Below, one piece after another: positions 38,542 to 48,118 of a stretch of DNA of 64,000 nt. Each line of letters begins with the position of its first letter. The stretch's first letter is position 1. The DNA is from Mesorhizobium sp. B2-3-4 (GTDB lineage: Bacteria > Pseudomonadota > Alphaproteobacteria > Rhizobiales > Rhizobiaceae): assembly GCF_006442315.1 (NCBI RefSeq), contig NZ_VFVY01000006.1, positions 228,416-292,415 of the forward strand, written 5' to 3'. The notes below the pieces were generated by a model, which was not told the origin of the DNA, searched no databases, and was given only the letters and a program-made list of their open reading frames with translations. The position numbers were made by a program, and so were the translations under genes.

Positions 38542-39855
38542 ATGAACCAAGCTGTCATCACCAAGACCTTGCCGCTCGTCGAAGTCCATGGCGTCTGCCA
38601 GACCTATGACAAGGGAAGCGCCGGCAAGCTCATCGTCCTCGACCAGGTCGGGCTCACCCTCGCCCCTGGCGAGATCGTCGGCCTGCTCGGCCGCTCCGGC
38701 TCCGGCAAGTCGACGCTGCTGCGCTCGATCGCCGGCCTGATCCGCCCCAGCGAGGGCGCCATCACCTTCGAGGGCACGCTCGTTTCGGGCACGCCGGACG
38801 GCATCGCCATGGTGTTCCAGAGCTTCGCGCTGTTTCCCTGGCTGACCTTGCTGCAGAATGTCGAACTGGGGCTCGAGGCGAAGGGGGTTTCGCCGGCAGA
38901 GCGCCGCAAGCGCGCGCTGTCGGCGATCGACCTGATCGGCCTCGACGGCTTCGAAAACGCCTATCCCAAGGAGCTGTCGGGCGGCATGCGCCAGCGTGTC
39001 GGGCTCGCCCGCGCGCTTGTCGTGCATCCCAAGGTGCTGTTGATGGACGAGCCCTTCTCCGCGCTCGACGTGCTGACGGCCGAGACGCTGCGCACCGACC
39101 TGCTCGACCTCTGGTCGGAGGGCCGCATGCCGATCGAGTCGATCCTGATGGTGACCCACAACATCGAGGAAGCTGTGCTGATGTGCGACCGCGTGCTGAT
39201 CTTCTCGTCCAATCCCGGCCGCGTGGTCGCCGAACTCAGGATCGACCTGCTGCAGCCGCGCAACCGGTTGGATCCGGCCTTCCGGGCGTTGGTCGAGGAC
39301 ATCTATGCCCGCATGACCGCCAGGAAGGATGCCCCTGCCCGCGACGGCGTCTTCCCCGGTACGGGCATTGCCATGGTGCTGCCGCGCGTATCGACCAATT
39401 TGCTCTCCGGCCTGATCGAGGCGGTCGCGGCACCGCCCTATGTCGGGCACGCCGACCTGCCGCCGCTGGCCGCCAGCCTGCAGCTCGAGATCGACGACCT
39501 GTTCCCGATCGCCGAAACCCTGCAATTGCTGCGCTTTGCCGAACTGGCCGAGGGCGACATCCAGCTGACGCCGGCGGGAAAACGCTTCGCCGAAAGCGAG
39601 GTCGATGCGCGCAAGCAATTGTTCGCCCAGCAGCTCGCCACCTATGTGCCGCTTGCCGGCCATATCCGCCGCGTGCTCGACGAACGCACCAACCACAAGG
39701 CGCCGGCCCGCCGCTTCCGCGACGAGCTGGAGGATCATATGTCGCAGGACTATGCCGAGCAGACGGTGCGGGCCGTCATCAGCTGGGCGCGCTACGCCGA
39801 GTATTTCGCCTACGACGAGGAGAGCGACCTGTTCTCGCTCGACAATCCGACATGA
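38542..39855 (+). CDS. ABC transporter ATP-binding protein with C-terminal AAA-associated domain
   Basis: A 437-residue cytosolic ATPase of the nitrate/sulfonate/bicarbonate (TauB/SsuB) type. Walker A GRSGSGKST is at 50-58, signature LSGGM at 145-149 and Walker B LLMDEP ending around D169-E170. After about residue 300 there is an AAA-associated C-terminal domain (LEIDDLFPIAETLQLLRFAELAEGDIQLTPAGKRFAE) predicted to be regulatory. It has its own ribosome-binding site (AGGAG) and start. No substrate-binding protein gene is next to it; the transported compound is unknown. Confidence 0.92.
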   Translation: MNQAVITKTLPLVEVHGVCQTYDKGSAGKLIVLDQVGLTLAPGEIVGLLGRSGSGKSTLLRSIAGLIRPSEGAITFEGTLVSGTPDGIAMVFQSFALFPWLTLLQNVELGLEAKGVSPAERRKRALSAIDLIGLDGFENAYPKELSGGMRQRVGLARALVVHPKVLLMDEPFSALDVLTAETLRTDLLDLWSEGRMPIESILMVTHNIEEAVLMCDRVLIFSSNPGRVVAELRIDLLQPRNRLDPAFRALVEDIYARMTARKDAPARDGVFPGTGIAMVLPRVSTNLLSGLIEAVAAPPYVGHADLPPLAASLQLEIDDLFPIAETLQLLRFAELAEGDIQLTPAGKRFAESEVDARKQLFAQQLATYVPLAGHIRRVLDERTNHKAPARRFRDELEDHMSQDYAEQTVRAVISWARYAEYFAYDEESDLFSLDNPT

Positions 39856-39873
39856 GATGGCGGCCGGCGCCGG

Positions 39874-41427
39874 TCACGACACCGGCGCCGCCCCGCCCTC
39901 TTGCGTGCGCCGGGCGATAAACTCGTCCAGCACGCCCGCGGTTGCCGCCGCGGCTGCCGGCGCTTCGAAATCGGCCAGGATGCGCTTCCAGATGCCGGTG
40001 GCGCGTTCGGTCGCTGTCTTCGAACCGCTTTGCGTCCAGTTGCCGAAATTCGACCAGTCGGCGACCAGCGGCTCGTAGAAAGCGGTGCGGTAGCGCGCCA
40101 TGGTGTGGCCGGCCGAGAAGAAATGGCCGCCAGGCTGCACCTCGGCGATCGCCTCGAAGCCGATCGCATCGTCGTCGCCGGGTGTGGCCGCGCACAACTC
40201 AGCGACCGTCTGCAGCGCCTCGACATCGGTGACCAGCTTCTCCAGGGAGACGCTGAGGCCGCCTTCCAGCCAGCCGGCGGCGTGGATGCAGACGGTGGCG
40301 CCCGACAGCACCGAGCCCCATAGCGCGAACTGCGTCTCATGCGCCGCCTGCGCGTCCGATATATTGGCAGCGCTGCCGCCGCCGGAGCGCCAGGGCAGTC
40401 CGATGAAACGCGCCAGCTGGCCAGCGCCGAGCGTCGCCTTGACATGCTCGGGCGTGCCGAAGGCCGGCGCTCCGGATTTCATGTCGACATTGGAGGAGAA
40501 CGAACCATAGACGACCGGCGCGCCGGGCCGCGCGATCTGCGCCAGCGTCAGCCCGGCTAGCGCCTCGGCATGCTGCAAGGTCAGCGCACCGGCCACCGTG
40601 ATCGGCGCCATCGCGCCCGCCAGGCAGAACGGGGTAATGATTGACACCTGCCCCGCTTTGGCGAAGTCGATGATGCCTTGCGCCATCGGTATGTCGAGCT
40701 GGCGTGGCGAGTTGGTGTTGATGACGGTGTAGCACCAGGCGTCGGCCTCGAACGCGTCGCGCGACAGGCCGCGCGCCAGCCGGACCATCTCGAAACTGTC
40801 GTCCACCTGCGGCGTGCCACGGGCGAACACGAAAGGCAGCTTGTCCGACATCGTCAGTTGCGCCCGGTTGACGGCATAGTGGCGGAAGCGGTTGTCGACG
40901 TCCTGCGGTTCCACGCAAGGACCCAGCATGTGCAGCACGTCGAAATGCTGCACCAACTTGATGAACTCCTCGAAGGCTTCGAGCGTGCCTGGCCGCCGTC
41001 CACGTTCGAGATCGGTGACATTGGGCGCGCCGGACCCGGCGAGAAACGTCATCGAGCCGAGTTCCAGCATCAGGTCGCGGGAGCGGTCGCCGGCCATTGC
41101 CTTGATCGATCTTGGCGCCGAAGCCAGCGCCGAAGCCACCATGTCGCGGCCGATGCGCACCATGTCGGTGTCCGGATCGACCAGCGCACCCGCTCGGGCG
41201 AAGTACTCGCGCGCCTGCGGCAAGAGCACCTTGATGCCAAGCTCTTCCAGAACGCGCAGCGCCGTGTCGTGGATCGACGCCACCTGATCGTCGGAAAAGA
41301 TCGGTTGCGGCAGGAACGGGTTCTTCAATGAACGGTAGTCGGGTTTGCGGCTCGATTCGTTGCCGGCCTCACTTGTGCGACCGCGCCGGCGCTCGCGTCT
41401 GCTGTCTCGTGCCGCGTCATCGATCAT
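39874..41427 (-). CDS. MttB superfamily trimethylamine/glycine-betaine-type methyltransferase
   Basis: A 517-residue cytosolic enzyme of the MttB superfamily (non-pyrrolysine members such as MtgB demethylate glycine betaine or related quaternary amines to corrinoid proteins). Conserved stretches include EELGIKVLLPQAREYFARAGA, MTFLAGSGAPNVTDLERG and PGGHFFSAGHTMARYRTAFYEP. No in-frame TAG is present, so pyrrolysine is not used. The substrate is undetermined. It starts 13 bases after the dimethylglycine-dehydrogenase-like gene on the same strand with GGAGG upstream, so the pair forms an operon. No corrinoid-protein gene is in the window. Confidence 0.88.
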   Translation of the reverse strand: MIDDAARDSRRERRRGRTSEAGNESSRKPDYRSLKNPFLPQPIFSDDQVASIHDTALRVLEELGIKVLLPQAREYFARAGALVDPDTDMVRIGRDMVASALASAPRSIKAMAGDRSRDLMLELGSMTFLAGSGAPNVTDLERGRRPGTLEAFEEFIKLVQHFDVLHMLGPCVEPQDVDNRFRHYAVNRAQLTMSDKLPFVFARGTPQVDDSFEMVRLARGLSRDAFEADAWCYTVINTNSPRQLDIPMAQGIIDFAKAGQVSIITPFCLAGAMAPITVAGALTLQHAEALAGLTLAQIARPGAPVVYGSFSSNVDMKSGAPAFGTPEHVKATLGAGQLARFIGLPWRSGGGSAANISDAQAAHETQFALWGSVLSGATVCIHAAGWLEGGLSVSLEKLVTDVEALQTVAELCAATPGDDDAIGFEAIAEVQPGGHFFSAGHTMARYRTAFYEPLVADWSNFGNWTQSGSKTATERATGIWKRILADFEAPAAAAATAGVLDEFIARRTQEGGAAPVS

Positions 41428-41440
41428 CAGAAGTTCCTCC

Positions 41441-43851
41441 TCACTGCCGCATCGCCTTGCCCTGGGGATCGTAGGGCGAGGCAGCGATCACACGCGCCGG
41501 CCGCTCGACGCCGACAATGTGCACCGAAAGCGCCGTCCCCTCCCCGGTGAAATCGTCGTCCACCAACGCCAGCGCGACGCTCTTGCCGATCGTGTAGCCA
41601 AATCCGCCCGAGCTGACGAAGCCAACGCGGCGGCCGGCGTGCCAGACCGGCTCGAAGCCGCTGGCGTCGGCGTCGACGGCGTCGATCTCCAGCGTCACGA
41701 TCCGCCGCGCGGTGCCGGCCTCGCGCTCTTTCAGCGCCGCCTCGCGGCCAACGAAATCGCCCTTGTCGAAAGATATGAAACGGTCGAGCCCGGTCTGGCC
41801 TGGCGTGTAGCCCTGCGTGAATTCGCGCGACCAGATGCCGAAGCTTTCTCCAGCCTGAGGGCATTGAGCGCGTAATAGCCGATTTCGGCCAGGCCGAGGT
41901 CCTCGCCGGCGGCAAGCAGCGTCTCGCGCAGCGTGGCGTGCATGCTCACCGGGCAATTGATCTCGAAGCCGAGTTCGCCGGCAATCGACAGCCGCGCCAT
42001 TCGCGCCGTGACCATGCCGATGTCGAACGCACCGCAGGCCATGAACGGCAGCGCCGTGCTGGAGACGTCCTGATGCGTGGTCCGCTCCAGGATCTTTCGC
42101 GCGTTCGGCCCGGTCAGCAGGAAGCCGCTCATGGCGTCGGAGAGATCCGTGATGGTGACGCCGTCGGCCGCATGGCTCTCGAACCAGCGCATATGGAACT
42201 CCCTGAGATAGTAGGACCCCATCAGCCAGTAGTCGCCGCCGCCCCAGTTGATAATGGTCAGGTCGCCTTTCAGCCGCCCGTCCGGCCCGAGCATCGGCGC
42301 CAGCCGCGCCCGGCCCGCTTTCGGCAGCCTGCAAGCGAGCATCCGGTCGAGCCACGCCTCGGCGCCCGGCCCCGAAATCGCGTAGCGCGAATAGGCCGAG
42401 ATATCGACAAGACCAGCGGCGCGTCGCGCTTGCAGCGCCTCGTCGCCGACGATGTCGAAGGCATTGGAGCGCCCGAGCGTGGTGTTCTCGCGAAAACCCA
42501 TCGGTGCGAAATAGGCCGGGATTTCCAGGCCCCATGAGGCCGTCCATTCGCCGCCGGCGGCAGCCATGCCGTCATAGGCGCCGGGGCGCTTCAAGGGCCG
42601 GCCCGCCGGCAGCCGCTCATTGGGAAAGGTCATGACGAAGCGGCGCGAATAGAACTGGCGCGTCGTCTGCCTGAGATATTCGCGGTTGGCGGCGAAAGCG
42701 CCGTAGCGGGCGATGTCCATGCCGAAGATGTCGGCCCGCGGCTCGCCGAAAATCATCCATTCGGCCAGCGACTTGCCGACGCCGCCGCCCTGGCTGAAGC
42801 CCGCCATGACGCCGCAGGCGACCCAGTAGTTCCTGAGGCCGCGCACCGGTCCGACGATGGGGTTACCGTCCGGCGTGAAGGTGAAGGCGCCGTTGACCCA
42901 CTTGCGGATGCCGGCGCTCGCCAGGCAGGGAAAGCGCTCATGCGCCTTGGCCAGTTCCGGGCTGATACGGTCGATGTCTTCCGGGATAAGCTCGATGCCA
43001 TAGTCCCATGGCGCGCCGTGCATGTTCCAGTGTTTCGGATTCTGCTCGTAGACACCGAGCAGCACGCCCTTGCGCTCCTGGCGCAGGTAGGAGAACCCGT
43101 CGAGGTCGACGGCGATGCCGATCTCGCTGTCGAGCGCGGCGATCTCGGGAATGTCCTCGGTGACGAAATAGTGGTGCTCCATCGGCGTCACCGGCAGGTC
43201 GACGCCGGCCATGCGGCCGAGTTGCTTGGCCCACAGGCCGCCGGCATTGACGACATGCTCTGCGACGATGGTGCCCTGCTCGGTGATGACGTCCCAGCTT
43301 CCGTCGGCGCGAGTCTTCAACTCGACCACGCGGTTGCGCAGGATCACATCGGCGCCGCGCTTCCTGGCGGCGCCCGCATAGGCATGCGTCGTGCCGTAAG
43401 GATCGAGATGGCCCTCGTTGGAATCATGGAGGCCGCCGAGCACGCCGGTGACATCGACGATCGGACAGATCGCCTTGATCTCGTCGGGCGTCACCAGCCG
43501 CGCGGTTTCGATGCCGACCGACTGGAACACCGCCCAGGCCGACTTCAGCCATTCCCAGCGCTGCGGATCGCTGGCGATGTTGACGCCGCCGGTCATGTGC
43601 AGGCCGATATCCCAGCCGGATTCGGCCTCGATCTCGCGGTAGAGATTGATGGTGTAGTCCTGCAGCGCCGCGACGTTGGGATCGGCGTTCAGCGCGTGAA
43701 AACCGGCCGCCGCGTGCCAAGTCGAGCCGGCCGTCAGTTCGGCGCGCTCGATCAGCGCCACGTCGCTCCAGCCAAAGCGCGTCAGGTGATAGAGCACCGA
43801 GGCCCCGACCACGCCACCCCCGATGACGACTGCGCGGTAGTGCGATTTCAA
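41441..43851 (-). pseudogene. Dimethylglycine/sarcosine dehydrogenase-like flavoprotein, one-base frameshift
   Basis: The N-terminus has the FAD motif VVIGGGVVGAS and AAGFHALN, followed by an FAO_M-type domain and a GcvT folate-binding domain (LMGSYYLREFHMRWFESHAADGV). At about 41845-41847, after LNALRLEK, the frame is lost; reading one base later continues SFGIWSREFTQGYTPGQTGLDRFISFDKGDFVGREAALKERE and ends normally at 41441. A single A lost from an AAAA run (AAA remains) explains it; corrected length 803 residues, as for DMGDH. The start is TTG 43851 with GGAGG 5 bases upstream. It probably demethylates N-methyl glycines, transferring formaldehyde to tetrahydrofolate. It heads the operon with mttB. 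Confidence 0.85.
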
Positions 43852-44132
43852 GACGTCCTCCCGGTCTGTCAGAAGCCGCCACCATATACGCACTGTACAT
43901 ATGTGTCTAGTGAAGCTGCTTACAACGGATGGCTGATCAAAAATCTCTCATCGTCCACTTGTTGTGTCGGCACTTGGAGCCCCGGCGGCCTGTCGTCGCG
44001 CACTGTCACGCAAGCATCATGTTGACGCCTTAGATCGCTTTCGGGGAGGCACGCGCGGCATCATCGATGTGGCACCTCTTTCCATTTTGTCCTTCGCCGC
44101 TCCGGCGTGCTTCGTCACAAAGAGGATTATCC

Positions 44133-45599
44133 ATGAAACATCATAACCGGACCGTCGCGCTCGGCGCGGCACTTGCCCTGTTCACCGCCCTCACCCCGGC
44201 GCTCGCCGATGGCGTGGCCTACATCAACAAGGGTCTGGTCGGCGTCGGCCGCATCCCGGCCGACCAGCGAGACAAGTTCGGCGAGACCTTCGGCTCGGGC
44301 TCGGGCATGGCGATCGACACATCCGGCTGGACGCATGATGCCGGTACCTACAAGGGCTCGCTCTGGCTGCTGCCCGACCGCGGTTACAATGTCGCCGGCA
44401 CCACCGACTACCGGCCGCGCCTCAACACCATCGGCATCGAGTTCACGCCTGTCGCGCCGGGCACTGCTCCCGCCGCCGGCCAGGAGCAGGCAGGCGTCAA
44501 GGCGACGCTTGCCGACACCCTGCTTCTCACCGACGACAAGGGCGCCGACGCCACCGGCCTCGATCCGCTGTCGGACGTGCGCCCGGCCGCCGGTGACATG
44601 CCGATGCTGCCCGTCGCCACCAACGGCAAGCTCGCCCTCGATAATGAGGCGATCGTGCGGCTGCCGGACGGCTCGATGTTCATCTCCGACGAATACGGCC
44701 CCAACATCTACCGGTTCTCGGCTGAAGGCCGCCTGATGTCGGCGACCCAGCCGCCGGCGGCCCTCGTGCCGATGCGCAAGGGGAAGCCGAATTTCTCCTC
44801 CGACAATCCCGGCCCGGGCGCCTCCGACCCTGATCCGAAGGACCCCGAAACCGGGCGTCAGAACAACCAGGGCCTGGAGGGCATGGCGATGACGCCGGAC
44901 GGCAAATACCTGATCGCGGTGCTGCAGTCGGCTCCGCGGCAGGATGGCGGCGATTCGGCTTCGACGCGCCAGAACACCAGGGCGCTGGTCTATGACGCCT
45001 CCGACCTCGCCCATCTGAAGCTCGCGCATGAGTATGTCGTGCCGCTGCCGGTGTTCAAGGATGCCAAGGGCAAGACCAAGGTCGCCGCGCAAAGCGAGAT
45101 CGTGGCGCTTTCGGACACGTCGTTCCTGATGCTGGCGCGCGACAGCGGCAACGGCCAGGGGCTGAAGGGCGATGCCTCGCTCTACCGCAAGATCGACATC
45201 GTCGATCTCTCCGGCGCGACCGACATCGCCAATGGTCCGTTCGACGCCGCCGACAAGCCGGTCGCCGCCAAGGGCGTGCTCGATCCATCGGTGACGCCGG
45301 CCAAGCTGACGCCGTTCATCGACATCAACGACGCCGCCGAGCTCGGCCGCTTCGGCCTGCACAATGGCGGAGCGAAGGACCACAACGAGCTCTCGGAGAA
45401 ATGGGAAGCGATGTCGGTCGTGAGCGTGCTCGACCCGAAGCTGCCCGACGACTATTTCCTGTTCGTCGGCAACGACAATGACTTCCTCGCCCAGGACGGC
45501 TTCCAGGTCGGCGCGCCCTACAAGGCCGATGACGGCGCCGATGTCGACACCATGTTCCTGGTCTATCAGGTAACGCTGCCGGGCCTGGCGAAGAAGTAA
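44133..45599 (+). CDS. Secreted esterase-like/phytase-like protein (PF13449-type)
   Basis: A 488-residue exported protein. Residues 1-25 form a signal peptide (ALGAALALFTALTPALA). The mature part is a beta-propeller-like domain with GSGMAIDTSGWTHDAGTYKGSLWLLPDRGYN, LDNEAIVRLPDGSMFISDEYGPNIYRF and QGLEGMAMTPDGKYLIAVLQ, marks of the esterase-like phytase family. The substrate is unknown. A hairpin terminator lies after the stop. The start at 44133 is chosen because the signal peptide begins there. Confidence 0.85.
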   Translation: MKHHNRTVALGAALALFTALTPALADGVAYINKGLVGVGRIPADQRDKFGETFGSGSGMAIDTSGWTHDAGTYKGSLWLLPDRGYNVAGTTDYRPRLNTIGIEFTPVAPGTAPAAGQEQAGVKATLADTLLLTDDKGADATGLDPLSDVRPAAGDMPMLPVATNGKLALDNEAIVRLPDGSMFISDEYGPNIYRFSAEGRLMSATQPPAALVPMRKGKPNFSSDNPGPGASDPDPKDPETGRQNNQGLEGMAMTPDGKYLIAVLQSAPRQDGGDSASTRQNTRALVYDASDLAHLKLAHEYVVPLPVFKDAKGKTKVAAQSEIVALSDTSFLMLARDSGNGQGLKGDASLYRKIDIVDLSGATDIANGPFDAADKPVAAKGVLDPSVTPAKLTPFIDINDAAELGRFGLHNGGAKDHNELSEKWEAMSVVSVLDPKLPDDYFLFVGNDNDFLAQDGFQVGAPYKADDGADVDTMFLVYQVTLPGLAKK

Positions 45600-45610
45600 C
45601 AATCATCGCA

Positions 45611-45637
45611 GGGCGGGCGCGTTTGGCGCGTCCGCCC
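45611..45637. terminator. Bidirectional hairpin between convergent genes
   Basis: GGGCGGGCGCG (45611-45621), loop TTTGG, CGCGTCCGCCC (45627-45637); the stem has one G-T wobble. There is no T run on either strand, so termination would rely on the very GC-rich stem. It lies 12 bases past the phytase-like stop and 18 before the L,D-transpeptidase stop. Confidence 0.6.
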
Positions 45638-45654
45638 GCGGGTTGTGAAAAGGC

Positions 45655-46449
45655 TTACTTCAGCATCTCCGCATCCTTCGGCACGCCTGCATCGATCGGC
45701 TCGGCGGTCCTGCTCGACACGGCCATGATCTTGCCGGCGGGCGACAGGTTGGGACGCACGAAGACCTGCGCCGGACCGTTGACGCGGCCGTAGAGGTCGA
45801 TGATGTCCTGGTTCATGAACCGCACGCAGCCGGATGAAGCGTTCTTGCCGATGGAATCCCACTCCGGCGTGCCGTGCAGCCGGTACATCGTATCCTTGCC
45901 GTCGCGGAACAGATAGAGCGCGCGGGCACCGAGCGGGCTCTGCGGGCCTGGCGGCATGCCGTCCTTGTATTTCGCCAGCTCCGGCCGGCGCTGGATCATT
46001 TCCGGGGGCGGCGTCCAAACCGGCCATTTCTTCCTGGCCTGGACCACGGCGCTGCCGGTCCAGCCGAAGCCGGCCTTGCCGAGGCTGACCCCGTAGCGGA
46101 TCGCCTTGCCTCCGTCGCGCACCAGATAGAGGAAGTGCTGGGAGACGTCGACGACGATCGTGCCGGGTTTTTCGCCGGTCGGATCATCCACGATCTGGCG
46201 CACGAACCTTGGATCGAGCTTGTTGACCGGGATTGCCGGAAGTTGGAAGCCCTCGTCGGTGCGCGCCGTGTACATGGTTGCGACATCGCCGAGAGCGGGC
46301 TCGCTGGGTGGCGGAGCCGGCGCCACTGTCGGCGGCGCTACATCGGTGGTGGTACACGCCGAAAGCGCCAGGGAAGCCGCGCCCAGAGCGGACGCACCCA
46401 GAAACGCACGCCGGTTCAGGCGTTCGGAAAACAGCGGAATATCGGACAT
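45655..46449 (-). CDS. L,D-transpeptidase, lipoprotein or Tat-exported
   Basis: A 264-residue envelope enzyme that cross-links peptidoglycan stem peptides or attaches lipoproteins. The N-terminus contains NRRAFLGASALGAASLALSAC with a twin-arginine pair and a lipobox cysteine C32. The YkuD domain has YLVRDGGKAIRYGVSLGKAGFGW and the catalytic HGTPEWDSIGKNASSGCVRF with H192 and C208. Most alphaproteobacteria have several such proteins. The 3' end faces the phytase-like gene across a hairpin. Confidence 0.92.
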   Translation of the reverse strand: MSDIPLFSERLNRRAFLGASALGAASLALSACTTTDVAPPTVAPAPPPSEPALGDVATMYTARTDEGFQLPAIPVNKLDPRFVRQIVDDPTGEKPGTIVVDVSQHFLYLVRDGGKAIRYGVSLGKAGFGWTGSAVVQARKKWPVWTPPPEMIQRRPELAKYKDGMPPGPQSPLGARALYLFRDGKDTMYRLHGTPEWDSIGKNASSGCVRFMNQDIIDLYGRVNGPAQVFVRPNLSPAGKIMAVSSRTAEPIDAGVPKDAEMLK

Positions 46450-46620
46450 GACCCCCCCGGTGACAAACGCGGCCCAACGCGCGCAGGATCAATATCCCAT
46501 TCCGGAGCTTTTGAGAACAGGATGGATCGTGGCAAGGGCATCCAGGGCCGTCCTGCATCGACCTGCCCGGTTGAATCTGCGATCATCGCCCACCGGACTC
46601 AATGACAGGCTTCATCGGTC

Positions 46621-48093
46621 ATGGACGAAAAAATGCCCACGCGCCGGCGCACCGGCGACCTGACCAGCGGCCCGATCCCACGCACGCTCCTGCTCTTCGC
46701 CCTGCCGGTGCTCGGCTCCAGCGTTCTTCAATCGCTGAACGGCTCCATTAATGCCGTCTGGGTGGGCCGCTTCCTCGGCGAATCGGCACTCACCGCGACA
46801 TCCAATGCCAATCTCGTTCTGTTCCTGATCCTGGGCACGGTGTTCGGCATCGGCATGGCGGCCACCATCCTGGTGGCGCAGTCGGTCGGCGCCCGCGACC
46901 TGCCCGAGGCGCGACGCATCGTCGGCACCAGCGCCACGTTCTTTTTCCTCATTTCGGTTGTCTTCGCGGTCTGCGGCTGGATCTGGGTCGATGCCATCCT
47001 GGGCGCGATTGGCACGCCGGCCGATGCCTTGCCGCTCGCGCGCTCCTATTTGCGCATCATTTTCGTCGCCGTGCCGATGATGAATCTTCTGTCCTTCGTC
47101 ATGACCGTGCTGCGGGGCGCCGGCGATTCGCGCACACCCTTCATCTTCATGGCGTTGGCGGTCGTGCTCGACATCGTGCTCAATCCCCTGCTCATCCGCG
47201 GCATCGGCCCCTTTCCCGAGCTTGGCATTGCCGGTTCCGCCACCTCGACGCTGATCGGCCAGACCGTGAGCGTCATCGCCATCCTGGTCGTGCTCTATGC
47301 GCGCAAGCATCCTTTGCGGCTGGCCGGCGCCAATCTCGCTTTGCTGCGGCCCGATCCAGGCCTGCTGCGCATCGTCGTCTTCAAGGGCGTGCCGATGGGC
47401 CTGCAGATGATCGTCATCTCGGTGGCGGCGCTGACGGTAATGGGCATCGTCAATTCCTACGGGTCGCAGGTCGCCGCCGCCTACGGTATCGCCGCCCAGC
47501 TGTGGACCTACATCCAGATGCCGGCGCTCGCAATCGGCGCCGCGGTCTCTTCCATGGCGGCGCAGAATGTCGGTGCCGGCCGCTGGGACCGGATCGGCCG
47601 TGTCGCCGCCTCCGGCGTCGGCTTCAACCTGGTACTCACCGGCGCTCTCGTGGCACTGCTTTGGGTGTTCGACCGCTCGATCCTGAGCCTGTTCCTCAGC
47701 AGCGACAGCGCCGCGATCGACATTGCCGCCCACATCAACAATGTCGCATCCTGGTCGTTCATCCTGTTCGGTGTCACCATCGTGCTGTTCGCCACGGTGC
47801 GTGCCACCGGGGCGGTGATGCCGCCGCTGATCATCCTGGTGATCTCGGTGCTCATCATACGCACCGGCTTTGCCTACTTCATGCGCGGCGTCATCGGCGA
47901 AGAGGCGCTGTGGTGGAGTTTCCCGGCCGGTTCGATCGCCTCGCTGGTGCTGGCCGCGGCCTACTACCGCTACGGCGGCTGGCGCACCTTGCACATGATC
48001 GAGAACCGGCCGGCTGCCGGAGAACCGCCCGACACCGGGCTTGGCGTACCACGCCAGCGCGCGAACATGGCACCTGAAACGCCGAACGGCTGA
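46621..48093 (+). CDS. MATE family efflux transporter
   Basis: A 490-residue inner-membrane exporter with twelve hydrophobic segments in two MatE repeats. Typical stretches are RTLLLFALPVLGSSVLQSLNGSINAVWVGRFLGESALTATSNANL at the start and VPMGLQMIVISVAALTVMGIVNSYG opening the second repeat. MATE proteins export cationic drugs and metabolites using Na+ or H+ gradients. The substrate is unknown. The ATG at 46621 opens directly into the Arg-rich start MDEKMPTRRRTGDL. It is convergent with the MFS gene. Confidence 0.92.
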   Translation: MDEKMPTRRRTGDLTSGPIPRTLLLFALPVLGSSVLQSLNGSINAVWVGRFLGESALTATSNANLVLFLILGTVFGIGMAATILVAQSVGARDLPEARRIVGTSATFFFLISVVFAVCGWIWVDAILGAIGTPADALPLARSYLRIIFVAVPMMNLLSFVMTVLRGAGDSRTPFIFMALAVVLDIVLNPLLIRGIGPFPELGIAGSATSTLIGQTVSVIAILVVLYARKHPLRLAGANLALLRPDPGLLRIVVFKGVPMGLQMIVISVAALTVMGIVNSYGSQVAAAYGIAAQLWTYIQMPALAIGAAVSSMAAQNVGAGRWDRIGRVAASGVGFNLVLTGALVALLWVFDRSILSLFLSSDSAAIDIAAHINNVASWSFILFGVTIVLFATVRATGAVMPPLIILVISVLIIRTGFAYFMRGVIGEEALWWSFPAGSIASLVLAAAYYRYGGWRTLHMIENRPAAGEPPDTGLGVPRQRANMAPETPNG

Positions 48094-48118
48094 AGCTGGC
48101 CTGTCTTGTCGCGCCGTC

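Noticed and set aside
36613..39855. One continuous open frame suggesting a fused permease-ATPase protein of ~1080 residues
   Set aside because: The middle ~240 residues (LGRRRDGVLSQPDAG... onward) are out-of-frame translation, while the +1 frame shows clear permease sequence, and the ATPase has its own ribosome-binding site and start.
39874..41427. Pyrrolysine-containing MttB
   Set aside because: The reading frame contains no internal TAG, so this is a non-Pyl member of the superfamily.
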